Positions 10,304 through 17,534 of a stretch of DNA of 26,034 bases are shown piece by piece; the stretch's first letter is position 1; each line of letters starts with the position of its first letter. Location: positions 1 through 26,034 of the IMG/VR virus record IMGVR_UViG_3300006101_000057, one strand, 5' to 3'. Origin of the DNA: a virus. The position numbers and the translations under genes are program-made. The notes under the pieces are model-generated. The model saw only the letters and a program-made list of their open reading frames with translations. It was not told where the DNA came from and did no database searches.

Positions 10304-11058
10304 TGTCCGAATGTTCCTTTCACGGAGCCAGCGTATGCCGACCCCTCGACTGTTGCTTGGTAGGCCGTACCTGTGACACTCCCAGCGTAGGCCGTCCCCT
10401 CGACGCTCGCCTGTAGCGCCACGTTGCGGACGGTTGCCGAGTAGAACGTCCCCTCGACTGTGCCTGGTGAGGGCTGGAAGTGGGTCGCCGTTCCCGATGC
10501 GGTGAACGTGAAAGTCTCGACACCGACGGCAGGGTAGTACCAAGTTGCGTTAGAACTGCCCTGAAATGCCCCTGTAAGGCTCCCAGAGGCTTCGACTTTC
10601 GCCGCACCGCTTCCGCTATAGGCGTATGAGCCAGAGCCCGTGGAGGTGATGCGAGCCGAGGCCGTTCCTGAGAATGTGCCAGCCGCCGAGCCCGTGGCGA
10701 TGTCGGCGATAGCCCACGTCGCCGACCCCGTGAAGGTTCCCGACAGCGAGCCCGTGCTTGCGAGCCTGCCCGTCGCCGACCCCGTGAAGGTTCCCGACAG
10801 CGAGCCCGTGGCAGGTTCGTCGTAAGTGGCGGTTCCTGAGCCCGAGAACGAGCCCGTGGCAGAGCCCGTCGCTGGGTAGACCACCGTTCCCGTCGCTGAG
10901 CCAGCGAACGAGCCCGTGGCAGAGCCCGTCGCTGGGTAGACCACCGTTCCCGTCGCTGAGCCAGCGAACGAGTACGAACCCGAGCCTGTGGCCGACTTCG
11001 TAGGCTCGTCATACGCCTGCCCGAGATAGGGCGCACCTAGATAGTTTGCGCCGAGCAT
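10300..11058 (-). CDS. repeat-rich virion protein, likely fibre or appendage
   Basis: This 252-residue protein opens with MLGANYLGAPYLGQ; YLG repeats of this kind start several phage tail-associated proteins. Most of the rest consists of Gly/Ser/Ala/Thr units ending ATGSATGSF or GSLSGTFTGSAT, and a second unit type, VEGTAYAGSVTGTAY, fills the C-terminus. Low complexity, period 18-20 residues and lack of charge suggest a thin beta-repeat shaft. It is followed by a coupled Ig-like gene and preceded by the main fibre gene. AAGGAGACTAG precedes the start. Confidence 0.6.
   Translation of the reverse strand: MLGANYLGAPYLGQAYDEPTKSATGSGSYSFAGSATGTVVYPATGSATGSFAGSATGTVVYPATGSATGSFSGSGTATYDEPATGSLSGTFTGSATGRLASTGSLSGTFTGSATWAIADIATGSAAGTFSGTASARITSTGSGSYAYSGSGAAKVEASGSLTGAFQGSSNATWYYPAVGVETFTFTASGTATHFQPSPGTVEGTFYSATVRNVALQASVEGTAYAGSVTGTAYQATVEGSAYAGSVKGTFGQ
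10717..10810 (-). repeat. 40-base direct repeat, offset 54
   Basis: The stretch 10717-10756 recurs identically at 10771-10810. It encodes the repeated GSLSGTFTGSATG unit (18-residue period). Such identity at DNA level in a coding repeat indicates recent unequal exchange. Confidence 0.8.
10861..10972 (-). repeat. 60-base tandem repeat
   Basis: The 60 bases from 10861 repeat from 10921 with identity over at least 52 bases, and a further about 15 identical bases precede each copy. They encode 20-residue units with GSATGTVVYPATGSATG. Unit number may vary between isolates. Confidence 0.85.
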
Positions 11059-11067
11059 CTAGTCTCC

Positions 11068-12672
11068 TTAGGCGATACGAACTGCGGTCATGCCAGTTGC
11101 ATTTGCCAGACCATTGACTGCCGCAAGAATATTTCCGTTGGCGGTGAGTGTTTGCGCGCCTAAAGTCACGGTCGACGTTCCACTTGCGACAGTGTAAGCC
11201 GTCGAGAATGAAAGCGTAATCGTTTCGTCTTGTCCAGATCCAGTTCCAAAATACGATCCAGCGCTGACCAATGTTCCAGCCGTCACTGACAAGTATCCAC
11301 TTAACGTATCGCTTGTGTTAGAAGTTTGATTTGCGCTTATTTGTGCCGTGAGCAGCCACGTACCTGCGGAAAGCGTCATGTACGCAAGTGTTCGCGCCGA
11401 TGCAGTCGAGTTGAAGTTTGATGAGATGAACGCGGAATTGACGCTGCCAATGTTTGTATAGGACGCACCGTTCCAGACAGTGGCGTTGGTCGGAATAGTC
11501 GCACCAGGAAGCGCCGCCGAAGTCCACGCCGAACCGTTCGAGGTCAAGATGTTGCCAGACGTACCAGGCGAGGTAAGACCTGTGCCACCGTTGCCGACAG
11601 GGAGCGTTCCCGTGACACCCGTGGTCAGAGGCAGACCCGTGGCGTTCGTGAGAACTCCCGAGGCTGGGGTTCCGAGGGCTGGGGTGACGAGCGTGGGGGA
11701 AGTTGCCAGGACGACTGCGCCCGAGCCAGTGGTTGAGGTCAGGCCGAACGTGGTCTGCCCGTTGGCGTAGGTGACGGTGATGTTGCCGTTGGAGTCGCTG
11801 TTGAGCGAGGGAACAGCCGAAGCCCAGTTGCCCGATGCGCCCGTGGTCTCGACGATGCCCAGCCAGTAAGCCGAGGGTGCAATCCAGACGGGGTTGTTTG
11901 CGCCTGCGCTGTCGATGCTCTGTCCCGTGCTTGGGTAGATTTTGAGCCAGTGGGTCGAGTCCGTGTTGTCTATCCAGATGCACTGACCTGCGTAGGAGAT
12001 GAACGGCAGGATGACCGCCGTGCCAGCGCCGCCGTTCGTGGTGGCGGTTGCGCCCGAGACGATGTTGTAGTTATTGGGGAGCGCCGCAGAACTGTATTGG
12101 GTCGAGCCCGTGGCGGTGACTGCGCCCGTCGTGCCGACTGTGCCGTTGCCGACTGACTGCCACGAGCCAGGTGTGCCGCTTGCCGTGCAGACCCACATTT
12201 TGCCGTACTGATCCACGATGAAGTCGCCCTTGACGAACGTTCCCGAGGTCGGTGCGCCCGATGAGGTTGCGCCTACGAAGCGACTGCCAGCCGTGGCTCC
12301 CGTCAGCCCAGAGGCGTTGAAGTCAGGCCCAGCGACTTCGCCCGTGAACGTAGCACCCGAGAGGGGAGCCAACTGTCCGAGCAGGTTTGCGTCAATGGTC
12401 TGGGCAATCTGGTAGCCCGTGGTAATGCTCTGAGCGGTCGTGCCGTACTGCGCACGAGTGATGGTGAGGGTGTCAGTAGCAACAGCCGTCACTCGGACGA
12501 TTTCGGCGTTAGTCGAAAGGGGTTGTACGCCAGAGGGCCAGATGGTTGCGTCGAACGGAGCCGCAGGGAACAGCGCACCCTGTCCACTCGTGACTGTCAG
12601 CGAGGTTCCTGTGGTGGCAGGAGACGGCGGCGTAGCCACCAGCGAGTAGGCGAAGTTCTTGAGTGCGTCCAT
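11068..12672 (-). CDS. tail fibre protein
   Basis: This 534-residue protein starts at the ATG at 12672, coupled (TAATG) to a 25-residue gene. The N-terminal part (about 1-110) has [14 protein letters not shown] and [13 protein letters not shown], typical of phage fibre attachment domains. After [10 protein letters not shown] come shaft segments rich in Gly/Thr/Ser/Ala ([35 protein letters not shown]), and the C-terminus (about 390-534) looks like a receptor-binding beta domain with [18 protein letters not shown]. The bases for the C-terminal part are clearly poorer in GC than those for the rest, so this domain may come from elsewhere. Confidence 0.8.
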   Translation of the reverse strand: MDALKNFAYSLVATPPSPATTGTSLTVTSGQGALFPAAPFDATIWPSGVQPLSTNAEIVRVTAVATDTLTITRAQYGTTAQSITTGYQIAQTIDANLLGQLAPLSGATFTGEVAGPDFNASGLTGATAGSRFVGATSSGAPTSGTFVKGDFIVDQYGKMWVCTASGTPGSWQSVGNGTVGTTGAVTATGSTQYSSAALPNNYNIVSGATATTNGGAGTAVILPFISYAGQCIWIDNTDSTHWLKIYPSTGQSIDSAGANNPVWIAPSAYWLGIVETTGASGNWASAVPSLNSDSNGNITVTYANGQTTFGLTSTTGSGAVVLATSPTLVTPALGTPASGVLTNATGLPLTTGVTGTLPVGNGGTGLTSPGTSGNILTSNGSAWTSAALPGATIPTNATVWNGASYTNIGSVNSAFISSNFNSTASARTLAYMTLSAGTWLLTAQISANQTSNTSDTLSGYLSVTAGTLVSAGSYFGTGSGQDETITLSFSTAYTVASGTSTVTLGAQTLTANGNILAAVNGLANATGMTAVRIA

Positions 12673-12749
12673 TAGTCCTCTTTGGGTTCCTCTTCAGGGA
12701 GCGTATAAGTGGCGTGAGCCGTAGCGGTGAAAGTCTGCTCATTGGGCAT
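12672..12749 (-). CDS. 25-residue linker peptide
   Basis: This short frame is joined by TAATG on both sides: its ATG uses the last base of the upstream stop, and its TAA overlaps the fibre ATG. It encodes [18 protein letters not shown] followed by an acidic tip. The AAAGAGGAC codons form the Shine-Dalgarno of the fibre gene. It could be a small structural peptide or only a translation coupler; no independent Shine-Dalgarno is visible. Confidence 0.4.
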   Translation of the reverse strand: MPNEQTFTATAHATYTLPEEEPKED

Positions 12750-13120
12750 TAGGAGATGGCGACGGTGACAGCGCCCGTGGCGAAGTTCACAGAGATACCA
12801 GCAGGAAGCGAGCCCGTCAGGCCAGAGGTTGAGCCTCCGCCGATGTAGGTTCCGCCGCTTGAGGCCGACCAGAGACCGAAGTAAGGGATGCCGCCTGACT
12901 CGGCTGGCAGGTTGGTGAAAGTCTGCGAGTTGGTCGAGGCTTCTGAGCCACCCGACGCAGCGCCGAACGTAATCGACTGACGAGCGTATGAGCCGCCCGT
13001 GATTTCGCTTGCGCCCGTCTGCCCAGGCGTGGCGGAGTGGAGGCTGAGGTAGTAGGTCGTCGAGGGAACGAAGATGCTGGCGATAGCGGTGTTCTCGGCG
13101 GTGGTTGATAGAAGTGCCAT
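12749..13120 (-). CDS. small tail fibre/virion protein
   Basis: This 123-residue protein has the pattern of a widespread phage structural family: YYLSLHSATPGQTGASEITG at about 23-42, GGSYARQSITFGAASGG at about 42-58, TNLPAESGGIPYFGLW, and a hydrophobic end GISVNFATGAVTVAIS. Members are short beta-rich fibre or baseplate components. It lies between membrane/lysis genes and the main fibre. Start by TAATG coupling. Confidence 0.75.
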   Translation of the reverse strand: MALLSTTAENTAIASIFVPSTTYYLSLHSATPGQTGASEITGGSYARQSITFGAASGGSEASTNSQTFTNLPAESGGIPYFGLWSASSGGTYIGGGSTSGLTGSLPAGISVNFATGAVTVAIS

Positions 13121-13491
13121 TAGTTGTTTTCCTTATCTGTAATCTCTGGGTAATGCATGACTTCGAGGTCGGTCTCGACTCGGGTGATGAGGTCTTTGAG
13201 TTCCTCGAACTGAGATGTCTCCATCTTGAGAATCTTACGGATCACCTTTGCGTCGTTCTTGGTCTGCTCGTACATAGCGATTCCGACGACTAACTCGATG
13301 AAGACCGCCATGTAGGAGGCCGAGTAGTTCCACCACTCAAGGACGAGCGGCGAACCGATAACCCAGCAGGTCGCCGTGGCGAGCGTCACCCAACCAACGA
13401 ATGACCAGCGACGGATTCGGGCTTGCACCATCCATGAGAGGTGTTCGCCCAGTCCGATTTCATCGTTCGTGATGGGGTGCTGGTACTTCAT
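13120..13491 (-). CDS. two-TM membrane protein with cytoplasmic coiled coil
   Basis: This 123-residue protein has hydrophobic segments at about 31-52 (FVGWVTLATATCWVIGSPLV) and 58-73 (SYMAVFIELVVGIAMY), followed by a charged helical tail (about 75-115) that is probably a coiled coil. It lies two genes after the endolysin in an overlapping series, so it may be a holin or a spanin-like helper. Similar membrane proteins with a YMAVFIELVVGIAMxxQT segment occur in actinophage lysis cassettes. The function is inferred from position. Confidence 0.6.
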   Translation of the reverse strand: MKYQHPITNDEIGLGEHLSWMVQARIRRWSFVGWVTLATATCWVIGSPLVLEWWNYSASYMAVFIELVVGIAMYEQTKNDAKVIRKILKMETSQFEELKDLITRVETDLEVMHYPEITDKENN

Positions 13492-13805
13492 AGTCCTTCG
13501 TGGGCTCCGAGGTGCTTGTCGAGTTCGGTCTGCACCAGGTCGAGTTTCGTGTCCAAGCGGTTCAGCGTGGCCTCGATGCGGTTGATAGCGTCACGCATTG
13601 AACTGCCGCCATTGGGCTTGTATTGCTTCTTGATTTCCTCGATTTGCGTCTCGAGGTTGGTCAGGGCGACTGCGGCGACCTTGCCGTGCCACCACTTGAT
13701 GAACTCGTTCACCGTCTTGATGGCTCCCCAGATGATGCCGATGAGGAAGCCGATGCTGACGAGCAGTTGTACCCAGAAGTTAAACGAGTTGAGGTTGCCC
13801 ATCAT
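13488..13805 (-). CDS. single-TM, coiled-coil lysis-region protein
   Basis: This 105-residue protein has a TM segment at about 10-28 (FWVQLLVSIGFLIGIIWGA), then KWWHGKVAAVALTNLETQIEEIKK and a long amphipathic helix (about 68-100) with INRIEATLNRLDTKLDLVQTE spacing. Two adjacent ATG codons overlap the endolysin stop; either may start. It may be a second holin or antiholin partner of the next gene. One-TM, cytoplasmic-helix layouts are common in class III holins and antiholins. Confidence 0.6.
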   Translation of the reverse strand: MMGNLNSFNFWVQLLVSIGFLIGIIWGAIKTVNEFIKWWHGKVAAVALTNLETQIEEIKKQYKPNGGSSMRDAINRIEATLNRLDTKLDLVQTELDKHLGAHEGL

Positions 13806-14494
13806 GACACACTCGGCCCTTCGATGACCTCCTTGACCAAGTGTTCGATTTCGCCCAGCAGGGGGAATCCCGTCGCTGGAACGTGGTCTACCGTCTGGTG
13901 CGTAGCCTCGGCGTGAGGGGCTTCTGGGGCGGTCTGGTGGGGTTCTGGGTGAACTACGGGAGCCTCGACGTGGGGCGCAGTCTTGGTCAGGTCAGGGGTC
14001 GCCACCTTGATAGTGGGCTTGTCAAGGTCGGCAGGGGTGCGCAGGGTTCCCTCGGTGCGGAAGCGCAGGTAGCGTTGCGGCTGTCGTCCGTCCTGAGAGA
14101 CACGAACGAGGCTGGGGTCGCCCTGCTGTCCCATCGAGATCGTGAGGGGGTCGTGTCCAGCCTCGACGACGAGGGCGGTGTGCCAGCCCGTGCCAGGGCC
14201 GTAGACGATAGCGTCACCAGGCTCGACGAGTGAGAGGGGGATTTCCGTGCCGATGTTCAGTTCCGTTCCCGTGTAGCCCTCGTGTGAGCCGTAGTTGCTG
14301 TTGGTCGGGTCTGGTGCGCCAGCGAGCCAGTAGCAGAGCGTCACGAAGCCCGAGCAGTCGGTGTTGATGGGGAACTTGGGCGGCCATTCACCGATGGCGG
14401 CAAGGCGGTCTCCGCCCTCGGTGTAGTTCATCTCGGCTTTGTGCGCCATGAGCCACTTGGCCCACTCGACGACTGCGTTGCGTGTGTCTGACAT
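13802..14494 (-). CDS. NlpC/P60-type endolysin with a Pro/His-rich tail
   Basis: This 230-residue protein has an N-terminal cysteine peptidase domain (about 1-147). The catalytic Cys is in NTDCSGFVTLCYWLAG (C47) and the catalytic His in GWHTALVVE (H105). Between them is LVEPGDAIVYGPG, as usual for this family. It cleaves peptide stem bonds of peptidoglycan. Residues 160-210 form a Pro/His/Glu-rich linker (EAPVVHPEPHQTAPEAPHAE), followed by a short hydrophobic end (FPLLGEIEHLVKEVIEG), perhaps a wall- or membrane-binding element. AGGAGAACCC precedes the ATG. The following two membrane proteins complete a lysis set. Confidence 0.82.
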   Translation of the reverse strand: MSDTRNAVVEWAKWLMAHKAEMNYTEGGDRLAAIGEWPPKFPINTDCSGFVTLCYWLAGAPDPTNSNYGSHEGYTGTELNIGTEIPLSLVEPGDAIVYGPGTGWHTALVVEAGHDPLTISMGQQGDPSLVRVSQDGRQPQRYLRFRTEGTLRTPADLDKPTIKVATPDLTKTAPHVEAPVVHPEPHQTAPEAPHAEATHQTVDHVPATGFPLLGEIEHLVKEVIEGPSVS

Positions 14495-14503
14495 GGGTTC
14501 TCC

Positions 14504-14998
14504 TTAGTTAATGCCGATGACAACGAGTGATGCGTATGAGGCGTACCAGTTGCCGCCGTTGGCGTAGACGTACAGGTTGAGGTAGAAGGGCTGGATTCCG
14601 CCTGCGTTGTAGGGAATCACGCCCGAGTAGTGGTTGCGGTCACTCGTGGACGAGTAGCCGACCTCCGAGTTGTAGACGTTCATCGAAGCGCCCGTTCCCG
14701 TGTTTGTGGTCGAGATGCCTGCGTCGAGGTAGAGACCAGCCGAGGGGGCGGTGCTTCCCGAACCGAATGACCAGAAGATGAGGTAGTTGTAGAAGCCACC
14801 CGTGACCCCATAGCCGTTGGGCGAGGAGAGAACGCTCGTCAAGGCCGTCCACGATCCGTTCGAGCAGAGCGTGTTCGGCGTGTTGAGTTTCACCGAGCCA
14901 GAAGTCCATGCCGTGTTCTGCCGCCAGAAGGAAGCGTCCGACCCGTCACCGAGTGAGGTGAGTTGCGACCCGTAGGTTGTCGTGTTCTTGATGGTCAT
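14504..14998 (-). CDS. beta-rich virion protein, likely fibre or baseplate
   Basis: This 164-residue protein is rich in Ser, Thr, Gly, Tyr and Asn, with alternating strands and the motif NGSWTALTSVLSSPNG near 47-62. The C-terminus IQPFYLNLYVYANGGNWYASYASLVVIGIN suggests a jelly-roll trimerising fold such as seen in fibre tips. It is coupled (TGATG) to the large minor tail protein upstream and followed by the endolysin. No exact family recognised. Confidence 0.6.
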   Translation of the reverse strand: MTIKNTTTYGSQLTSLGDGSDASFWRQNTAWTSGSVKLNTPNTLCSNGSWTALTSVLSSPNGYGVTGGFYNYLIFWSFGSGSTAPSAGLYLDAGISTTNTGTGASMNVYNSEVGYSSTSDRNHYSGVIPYNAGGIQPFYLNLYVYANGGNWYASYASLVVIGIN

Positions 14999-17313
14999 CA
15001 GTTGCTACCGCCTGCTCGTACAGGGTACGGGTCAAGTGTAAGCGTTGTGTGCCAGTGACCAGGTTCGGCGGCGAACTCGTGCGACACCGACTCGACAGCC
15101 ATCGGCAACTTGACGAAGTTCGCCTGAGCGTTGGGCATCGTGCGCTTGAACAGAAACACCGCTCCTTGCTGGACTGCCAGCATCAGGGGCAGGTTGTAGC
15201 CCACCGTTCCGCCCGAGACCGTCTCGCTCAGGAACATCACGGAGTTCACTCGGGGGAGTGGGCTCTGGTAGATGTAGCCGAGGAAGTAGGCCGTCGAAAG
15301 TGCGTCCGTCAGCGAGGACGAGAGCGTCGAGGTCTTGGACAGCGTGGAGAAGCCCCAGCGTTGCTCGTTGCTCAGGTTCTCGTAGATCTGGTCTACGCCA
15401 GCCTGAGGGGTGATGCGCACCGTCGTCCAGGTGTCCACGTCGTCGTAGACCACTTCCAGCGATTCCCAGTCATAGATGTACGCCCCCGTGGTGTTGTCGT
15501 CCGCCAGCACAGCGAGCGACGAGTAGGGCGAGTTGAACACGGAGTTCGGAGCCCACGTTCCGCTCGGGGTGTACGGGGGAACGGCTGGTGAGAATGTCCA
15601 CGTTCCGAAGTAGTTCTGGGGGGCGAAGTAGAACACGCCGCTCGGGTCTTGATAGAACGAGCCGATGTCGGTGTCCGTGACCTGCTGAATGAGGTCGAGG
15701 GCCGTCGAACTGCTGATAGGCGAGTCCCAGTAGTAGGGCTCCGTCGCTATCGTCCCCTGCCCCGTGTTGTAGGCGTAGTTGGCGTAGGTTCCGTAGGAAG
15801 TCCAGATGCTGAAGTTCGGGACGTTGAGCGAGGACTGCGCCGAGACCGAGCCGCCCGTGATGGAGCCGAAGCCTGCCAGGGTGAGCATCTCAGCGATGCG
15901 GTCAGCCGAGTAGACCTTGTTCTTGGTCACGGGATAGCCGAGTTGGAGGATGATGCCAGCACGGTATCGCTGCTGAATCTCCTCCGCCAGCGTCGAAATG
16001 CTGGAGAGGTTCGACACCACCACTTCGTCGATTTGCCCGTTGTAGGAGGCCGTCAGCGTGGAGTCTGCGCCGAGGTAGATGTTCCCCGAGGCGTAGAGGT
16101 AGGTCGAGGTCAGCCCCAGCGAGGTGAACACGCCGTCGCAGTAGAGGTAGAGGGTTCCCGAGGAGCCCGAGCCGAGGGTGGCAAGACCGACATGATGCCA
16201 GTAGCCGTCGTTCACCTGCGAGCCGACCACCGTGGGCGTACCGTTGCTGTATTTGACTTGGATGAAGCCCTGCGTGTTGATGCCGAGGGTGATGTAGTTC
16301 ACTGGTGAGCCGTAGTCGATTTGGAGCAGGGTGTTGCCCTGTACCTGCTGACCCAGAATCCAGAAGTCGATGCCGCCGTAGTCGGGGCCGCCAGCAGGGT
16401 CGAACTGTAGCGAGCCCGTGGCGACGTTCGAGGTTCCCGAGAGGCTGACGCAGCCGTCGGTGTCGTAGATGAGAACGCCGTTGTCAGGGTAGGAGACTTG
16501 TCCGAGGAAGTAGCCAGGGGAACTGCCAACGTAGTCGTGGAGCGTAGTGATGTAGGCCACGCCTGATGAGGTCGCCGCCGTGCCGTTGGGCAGGCTGGAA
16601 GCGACGGTGAAGGCCGTGACGATACCGCCCGAGACCGTGGTTCCCGTGATGGTGACGTTCGTGACGTTGAGCAAGGTGTTGCCTGAGAGCCCCGTGACCG
16701 TGACGTTCTGCCCCGTGGTGAAGTTCACGCTGGAGTCCACAATCTGATAGGTGATGCTCGTGCCGTTGGCGACTGCCGAGGTGACGGTGGCGAGGGCGTA
16801 GTTCGAGCAGCGATACCAACTAGCCGTCGAGGTCGAGGTAGCGAAGCCTTCCCAGAATGAGGGGCGGTGCAGGTACTTGAGGCTGAGGTACTGCAGCAGG
16901 TCGCTGGCCTCGATGTCGAGGTCGGAGTTCAGAGCGTCGGCGAGTTTCTCCGTGACGCTGGAGATGATGCCGAAGAACGTTGGGTAGGTCGTCGAGTTCC
17001 ACGTTGCCTGGACAGCGATGGGCATCCGAGGGGCGATGGTGTAGGACGTGCCGTTCACCGACCCGTTCGTGAAGAAGCCCGTTCGATTGTTGAGCGTCAT
17101 GCGAAGCGTGGTGGCTTCCACTCGATCTAGGTAGTGCTGCTTCCCTGACTTGGTGGCGAAGTCACGGACATAACTGCCTATCCATGTCCAGTACGAGTTC
17201 GACGAGCCCGAGGCTGGTAGGGCCTGCTGGTTAGCGTTGGTCAGGGATGCGCCGCCCTCGGTGGGGTTGAAGGCGATCCAGACATCGAGGACGGGGAGCG
17301 AGTTCAGCGTCAC
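14998..17313 (-). CDS. large minor tail protein with LamG-like domain
   Basis: This 771-residue protein starts at GTG (17313), overlapping the previous TGA. The N-terminal region has the mark of actinophage minor tail proteins: WIAFNP, WTWIGSYVRDFATKSGKQ, LDRVEATTLRMTLNNRTGFF (about 12-81). Next comes a domain with repeated GTS/VTV strands (about 170-250) and a LamG/concanavalin-like domain (about 285-450), recognised from DGYWHHVGLATL, LYLYCDGV, IYLGAD and YNGQIDEVVVSNLSSI. The C-terminal part is similar to phage base hubs. Such proteins sit at the tail tip and bind host sugars. Confidence 0.82.
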   Translation of the reverse strand: MTLNSLPVLDVWIAFNPTEGGASLTNANQQALPASGSSNSYWTWIGSYVRDFATKSGKQHYLDRVEATTLRMTLNNRTGFFTNGSVNGTSYTIAPRMPIAVQATWNSTTYPTFFGIISSVTEKLADALNSDLDIEASDLLQYLSLKYLHRPSFWEGFATSTSTASWYRCSNYALATVTSAVANGTSITYQIVDSSVNFTTGQNVTVTGLSGNTLLNVTNVTITGTTVSGGIVTAFTVASSLPNGTAATSSGVAYITTLHDYVGSSPGYFLGQVSYPDNGVLIYDTDGCVSLSGTSNVATGSLQFDPAGGPDYGGIDFWILGQQVQGNTLLQIDYGSPVNYITLGINTQGFIQVKYSNGTPTVVGSQVNDGYWHHVGLATLGSGSSGTLYLYCDGVFTSLGLTSTYLYASGNIYLGADSTLTASYNGQIDEVVVSNLSSISTLAEEIQQRYRAGIILQLGYPVTKNKVYSADRIAEMLTLAGFGSITGGSVSAQSSLNVPNFSIWTSYGTYANYAYNTGQGTIATEPYYWDSPISSSTALDLIQQVTDTDIGSFYQDPSGVFYFAPQNYFGTWTFSPAVPPYTPSGTWAPNSVFNSPYSSLAVLADDNTTGAYIYDWESLEVVYDDVDTWTTVRITPQAGVDQIYENLSNEQRWGFSTLSKTSTLSSSLTDALSTAYFLGYIYQSPLPRVNSVMFLSETVSGGTVGYNLPLMLAVQQGAVFLFKRTMPNAQANFVKLPMAVESVSHEFAAEPGHWHTTLTLDPYPVRAGGSN

Positions 17314-17534
17314 GACAGTCTCCGCTTCGTGGTCGGCGCTGGCTTGGGCTTGTCGGCCTTAGAGCCGTACAGGTTGCCCATGCGGCGCACGTCTTTGGTC
17401 TGAGCGGTGCGGATGTGCAGGGCGATGGCCTTGATGAACGTGGGGTGCTTGACCAACTCAGCGACAATAGCGTCGATGTCGATGTTGATGTTGATGGTCT
17501 CGTCTTGACCCGAGGTGTTATCGAAGGTCGGCAT
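17310..17534 (-). CDS. small tail-region protein
   Basis: This 74-residue protein has an acidic beginning ETININIDIDAIVAELVKHP (about 12-31), a short helix and a basic tail (KADKPKPAPTTKRRLS). TAATG couples it to the tape measure gene and GTGA to the minor tail gene. It may be a tail-tip assembly helper. No family recognised. Confidence 0.6.
   Translation of the reverse strand: MPTFDNTSGQDETININIDIDAIVAELVKHPTFIKAIALHIRTAQTKDVRRMGNLYGSKADKPKPAPTTKRRLS

Noticed and set aside
10717-10980. CRISPR array
   Set aside because: The repeats are adjacent or nearly so, lie in one coding frame with 18- and 20-residue periods, and have no unique spacers or cas genes.
10320-11036. Second minus-strand frame over the repeat protein
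   Set aside because: Arg/Ser-rich out-of-frame reading of the same repeats; the other frame has the start signal and the YLG motif.
15049-16308. Long plus-strand frames opposite the minor tail gene
   Set aside because: Val/Arg/Gly-rich translations are mirror products of the tail gene's codon pattern; all other genes lie on the minus strand.
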